NCBI RefSeq assembly: GCF_021130785.1
Contig: NC_060213.1
Coordinates: 119,851,001 to 119,915,000 of the forward strand
From: Homalodisca vitripennis
Lineage: Eukaryota; Arthropoda; Insecta; Hemiptera; Cicadellidae
DNA: 64,000 bases
Reading direction: 5' to 3'
Position numbers and translations under genes: made by a program. Shown piece by piece: positions 59,296 through 64,000 of the stretch (the first letter of the stretch is position 1; the number at the start of each line of letters is the position of its first letter). The notes under the pieces are model-generated. The model did no database searches. It worked only from the letters and a program-made list of their open reading frames with translations, and was not told where the DNA came from.

Positions 59296-60164
59296 TGATA
59301 ATATATATATATATATACTATATATATACTATATAAGCTAGATAGGAATATGCCGATTCTAAGCGCACTTTCGAAGCCAACAGAAAATCAATGGGAAAAA
59401 TACGTGTTTTTTACAAGGACAATAAACGAATCTGTAAAATCAAACAGTAACTCACGAATGAAAAATAACCGAATCTATAGCTGTTTTGCCGCAGTTTCTT
59501 AAGGAGTTTTCAATGTTTAAATCTACCCTTAGAATCCAATTGTAAAATCTTCGATCACATCTTTATTCTACAAAGTTAATTGTAACACAGTCTTTATTCT
59601 TTTAATAGTCTTATTTCCAGTAACAATCAAGTGGTAAATTTATCATTTTTTATTCAATTCTTTAATCTTTTTTTCATCCAAAACAGTCAAAAATCTATTT
59701 TGGCCAAATGTACTTTGAAAATCTTCCAACTCGGCAATTATTTGTTAAAAACCCGAATTTATCCTTTCATTTTCGTCCAGATTCAAAATTTTGTGATTTT
59801 CTTATTTTCTTCTAATTCATTCAATTTTCTTATATTTTCTTTGAACTTTAAATCACCAACGCACCTCATTTAATTCTTCCTTTAGTAGTTCCATTTAAAA
59901 TAAGACAAATTTCTTAACTAAGGTTTGTAGAGAGGCAATTTTAAATTCTCTATACTATTTTTTTTTCAATAATTTTTAAGTCTGTAGTTTTACCACATTT
60001 TTTTAAAACATAATAAATAGAAGAAATCTATCACTGTTTCACCAGAAATTGTGCTGATTTCTGTCAAATTCAAGTAAAAATCATTTACTTTTTCAAATTC
60101 CTAAAAATATTGAAAAAATAGTTTAAAATTTTTTCTTATATACATGGAGGTGTGAAAAAGTAAC
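59296..60164. other. possible outer part of the Maverick-like element
   Basis: A TA-rich tract (59297-59335) is followed by about 800 bases whose texture resembles the polymerase region to the right. In Mavericks/Polintons the polymerase gene often lies near one end, so a terminal inverted repeat could be here, but the other end lies outside the window and no repeat can be shown. On minus, pieces at about 59875-59630 (ELLKEELNEVR, then KLNELEENKK in other frames) look like a decayed charged helical protein. This is an inference. Confidence 0.3.
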
Positions 60165-62796
60165 ATGTCCGTTTTGCAAAAAAGAAATTTTAAGAAAAAA
60201 CATATAATCGACATTAATGGCTCCAAAATCCATGCCAAAAACAAAGAAATTTACGAGAAAGAACTGAATTTTTTAAGACATTTGGGCTATAGAAAATCAA
60301 ATTGTCGATCATTGGAAAAGATGTTACAATATAGAAAAATTGCCGTGAATTAAAGAAAAAACTTTAAGGAAGATAAAAAAGATCATGCAATATCTTATTT
60401 AATGATTGAAAAATAATTCAATCAAATCGCTGGAAAAGATTGTCCATTGAAACACAACGATATTACAAACTAAGTCACCCCCCCTGAAATGATCGAAGAA
60501 ATTGAACAAAACTCTTAAAACGAAAAAAAACTTAAAAATTATGCATTGATGTAGAGGTTTTATCCTCAAATTCCACGGTCTTTTCAATGCACATACGTTT
60601 TAAAAAATTTTTTTTGAAACGGATAATTCCATGTCAATTTACAAATATCTATCAATTATGAGGCCAGAAATTTTAAAAGTTTAATATGAAAAATTTCAAG
60701 AGAATGTTAAAAAATATGAAAGGAATATCTCTCATTGGAATGGTGAAATAGTGGAACGAAACTTTAGTAAACGGTGAACCACAAAACTTGCCCAATGAAT
60801 TTTACTATAGAAAGCCAGACGAAATAGTTGACTGTAAACGGGACTTTATTTCTAAACAATTTTAATAAATTATCACAAGCTCGGAGAAACAGACAAATCA
60901 TTCCAAATAGGGGTTCAGGATGGACATTTTAAAAGATGGAAAACAACTAGTTTTGAGCATAAATAAACACGAAAATGATGAACGCAGGATCATATATCGG
61001 AGATTTACCAACAGAAAATCAAAGATCAAAAAAGCTTGTATAAAATATCAAAAATAAAAGATGACTATTGTTTTTCATTTATTCATCTATCCGATGCGGC
61101 TAATATGAAAAAGCCTGAAAGAGACTGCGGAAAGATCAAAGCAATATGAAAAAATTTGTAAATGGACGAGATATTTTCAGGTTTCGAGTATCCAATGTCC
61201 TTAATAAGATATACAAGCATTTGAAAAACGAAGTTTTACAATTCCCAAGTACAAATATCTCCTAAGAATGTCTATCAATGTCTACAGTCTTTTGATGAAA
61301 AGTATTAAGGTTTGTTCCGTTACAAATTTCTGAAAAATATGAATGCAGAATTAAATATTGATCTACTGTATGGTTAAAACAAGAAGACAAATCCCATTAT
61401 GTTTTGGATAAACAGATTTAAAGTAGATTAGTGAGTTCCTCAAACATCCAAACATGGACATTTAAAAATTTTCTATTGTAGAATATGTTTAAGCCATTTC
61501 TAACAAATCTGGAGATTTAAGCAGATTCATTTAGAAAAATTGCAAGCAACATGAAGTTTGTAAGCCAATTAATGCCGTTTTCCCCTTTTCCGCAGGGTCA
61601 AACAAACAACATTTACCTAAATTATCAAAAGAAATTTTCTCATCCTTACGTTATTTATATGGAATTTTGAAAGCATTATTGTAGAGAAGATTCCCACATG
61701 GCAAAAACAAATGCTTCCCGGCAAAAAATCGACTACTAACCAATGATTCAGAAGCATATTCCTTATGGGGTGATTTAACCCTATAATTAGTGTCTAATTG
61801 TTGGAACAAATATCGCATGTACCAAAACCTATATATGTTTATAAGAGCAAAAGAATGAAGACGATTTACCCATAATGTGTCCCTAACACAATTGTGTTTG
61901 AAGAGCTCAATAAAATATTACAAAATACATAGCTAAAAAGTTATAATGTCTAAGAACAAAAAACCTATGAAATTGACCGAGAAGAAGAAAGGAATAAATA
62001 GCGTAGCTCAAAATTTCCACGTCCTTTGTCATATTATTGTGAATGTGAGGGTTTTGATAATCAAACAAGAAAAAAAGTAACGAGATCATATAGTCCAATT
62101 TAAACAGGTGAAATTTAGAGGTTCAGCTCATTATATTCTTAGTAACTTAAATCTAAAATTATCCCTTCCCAAAAATATTCCAGTTTGACCTGTCACAATT
62201 ATGAGTATACTACGATACTCATTATGTACGATAAAAGAAATTGGCTAAACAATATGGAAATGTTGATTTGATCGCAATACAACAGATGAAAAATATATTA
62301 AATTATTCAGTAAATTTCAGGATATGGGTATGAGTTTGAAGATGGATTAAACCAAGGAAAGTTCATCAAACGTTTTCTCTTTCGTAGATTTACGTTCAGA
62401 TTTATGGCATCGGTCTATTGAAATAGCTTAGCTAAAAACCTCAAAAAAGATGATTTCAAGCATACAAATCAATATTTATATACAAGATGGAGACGGGAAT
62501 ATTGAACGCAATTCTAGATAGACAACCAAATGAACGAAGAAGAAATCTTATTTTAAAATTCTATCTGGAAAAGGCCCCATAATTTTCCTTAACGGAATTT
62601 ATCGATCAGTAGTTGAAAAAAACCTTGAATTACTACAGAAGGAACCTGGAAAAATTCAAGATTTCTATTTCACTTTTGACAGAAGAAGGAGCATATTCTG
62701 AGAAAGATTATCAACACTACTTATGAGCGTTTTTGGAAACAAATTTAAAAGTGAAAAATCTAGGAAATTATCTCTGATTTGTACAATTAATCCAAG

Positions 62797-63025
62797 ATGT
62801 ATTATTTGCTCGCTGATATATTCGAAAACTTCAGAAACATTTGGTCTAAATTGATATACAAAACTTGATCCAGCCACATTATCTAAAACAGCTCCAAGCC
62901 TCCGCATGGGTATGCTATGTTAAAATTAACGAAAATAGAATCACAATTGGAATTTAGGTGATTATAATATGTATTTGATGATTGAAAAAGGTATTCGCGG
63001 AGGCCAATTTCTCAATGTGATATAA
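62797..63025 (+). other. polymerase relic: exonuclease III-like and GIRGG blocks
   Basis: At 62800-62838 one frame reads YYLLADIFENFRN, which matches the conserved (D)VLLLADVFENFR block of these polymerases. At 62969-63025 another frame reads MYLMIEKGIRGGQF, the block just before the polymerase palm. The frame changes between them. Confidence 0.8.
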
Positions 63026-63111
63026 ACGATATTGTTTAAAGCAAATAACAAAATTAAAATTTTTGAAAGATGTTTGAGTAAAGACAAAGCCCGGAAAAAA
63101 CTATCTGTTTG

Positions 63112-63141
63112 TACGTCGATGCACAAACAACCTTTTATGGG
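63112..63141 (+). other. polymerase relic: motif A
   Basis: YVDAQTTFYG replaces the family's usual DxNNLYG block. The first metal-binding aspartate is still there, while the following asparagines are altered by a base insertion nearby. Confidence 0.75.
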
Positions 63142-63585
63142 TATCGGCCTCATGCAAAATTTACCATATGGCGATATCAAGATGTAGATGAACCCGAAAA
63201 AACCATATACAACAGCAGAAATTGGCATAGAAACAATTTTAAGAACTCACTGGCGACGAAAGGATTATGGCTATGATTCTTTGAAGTACGATCTAGAATA
63301 TCCAACAAATTTACACGAACATCACAAAGGATTTTACCCTCTTGCATCCCAGAACATTTTTTAAAAACAAAACTTTTGCACCAACTCTACTGGATAAAAA
63401 ACTGAATATACGTATGGTTCATTCGAGAAAAATTTGAAGTTCTATTTGGAACAAGGTTTAATGATTTTGAAACATGTGAATAGAGGTTATTGGCATTATG
63501 ATCAGAAGCCTTTTATGAAAAAGTTACATTAGATTTTAACACAAACATGAGAACCAAAGCCTACAAGTAGACTTCCCGAAAAGGA

Positions 63586-63690
63586 CTTTTTGATAAGCTG
63601 ATGGAAACAACTCAGTTTTTGGAAAAAAGTATGGATAATGTGCGAAATAGATGTGATTATCAAACTATGGAAATGAAGAATTTTCAATGA
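63586..63690 (+). other. polymerase relic: motif B region
   Basis: An open stretch contains DKLMETTQFLEKSMDNVRNR. The family normally has an asparagine-serine pair and a glycine here (NNSVFGK-type), so the nucleotide-binding residues are lost while MDNVRNR remains. Confidence 0.75.
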
Positions 63691-63911
63691 ACAAAAGCTA
63701 AGAAAAAAACAAATTTCAAAATGCATGTTTAACATCTTTGACGACAACTGTATAAGCGAGTTCACATGTACAAACAAAAGGTTAAATTTAAACAAAAACC
63801 GAATCTACATAGGAATTTTCAGTTCGTTGACCTAAATCGAAAATTGTTAATGTATGAGTTTTAATTACGATAAATTAAAGAAGTTTGGACGCCAGATTTT
63901 GAATCTGTGTT

Positions 63912-63932
63912 TACATGGATACAGACAGTTTT
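63912..63932 (+). other. polymerase relic: motif C
   Basis: YMDTDSF keeps both aspartates of the YxDTDS catalytic motif. It lies about 770 bases after motif A, a spacing that fits this family. Confidence 0.8.
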
Positions 63933-64000
63933 ATATTTCCCTAGAATTGAACTACGGGATCCATTTTTAAAAATTATTAAAGAAAAATATAGATGACTTT

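Larger units (their letters stand above)
60165..64000 (+). pseudogene. decayed protein-primed family B DNA polymerase (Maverick/Polinton or adintovirus-like)
   Basis: Landmarks of the Maverick-type polymerase follow each other on plus, spread over all three frames: a conserved N-terminal block (about 61057-61210), a zinc-knuckle start YCRICLSHF (61474-61500), the exonuclease I region (about 61630-61665), an exonuclease III-like YYLLADIFENFRN (62800-62838), MIEKGIRGG (62978-63004), motif A YVDA...YG (63112-63141), YDLEYPTNLHEHHKG (63287-63331), the motif B region ending MDNVRNR (63631-63651) and motif C YMDTDSF (63912-63932). Spacing agrees with a protein of over 1000 residues. The right end is cut by the window. 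Dozens of stops and frameshifts make it dead. The start at 60165 is a guess from the first open ATG frame. It replicates linear, protein-capped DNA in intact relatives. Confidence 0.85.

Overview
The window is AT-rich, non-coding animal genomic DNA, most likely insect. There is no operon structure, no ribosomal gene and no long intact host gene. The recognisable content is eukaryotic selfish DNA: APE-type non-LTR retrotransposon (LINE) relics, a Tc1/mariner-superfamily transposon, tRNA- and 5S-derived SINEs, satellite DNA, many microsatellites, and a decayed protein-primed DNA polymerase of Maverick/Polinton (adintovirus-like) type. A sap-feeding hemipteran is possible from the general look of the repeats, but that is an impression and not a demonstrated assignment.

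Layout. 0-10 kb: a possible three-exon fragment of an unrecognised host gene on the minus strand (about 9.6, 0.9 and 0.3 kb, with matching splice phases), whose large intron would hold a broken CR1/L2/Daphne-like LINE (6.6-9.47 kb, minus). 10.7-11.6 kb: a degenerate RT relic (plus). 13.3-15.75 kb: a mariner-like element with a predicted DD41D transposase pseudogene, framed by two inverted arms of about 420 bp and followed by a third, diverged copy of its right end. 15.8-18.6 kb: a cluster of SINEs (two with a 5S-type or LINE-like 3' end, two of a tRNA-derived family) around a second LINE fragment that lies between 35-bp inverted repeats. 19.7-20.2 kb: a 77-bp minisatellite. 22.5 kb: a small RT relic. 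24.4 kb: a short frame resembling the second half of a group III phospholipase A2. 28.2-29.9 kb: the best preserved LINE (RT plus C-terminal domain, two frameshifts). 30.5-32.2 kb: an old tandem duplication. 48.76-51.05 kb: a satellite array of about 169-bp monomers with higher-order structure. 51.29-51.39 kb: a very regular C15A minisatellite. 59.3-64 kb: the Maverick-type DNA polymerase relic, which runs off the end of the window.

How the parts relate. Nothing here forms a working pathway. The LINEs, the transposase and the polymerase all carry stops or frameshifts. The SINEs would have depended on LINE machinery, and a shared 3' sequence near 2.1, 15.9 and 18.5 kb suggests which LINE family. 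The host-exon calls rest only on splice signals, phase and reading frame. In AT-rich DNA such signals also occur by chance, so their confidence is deliberately low.
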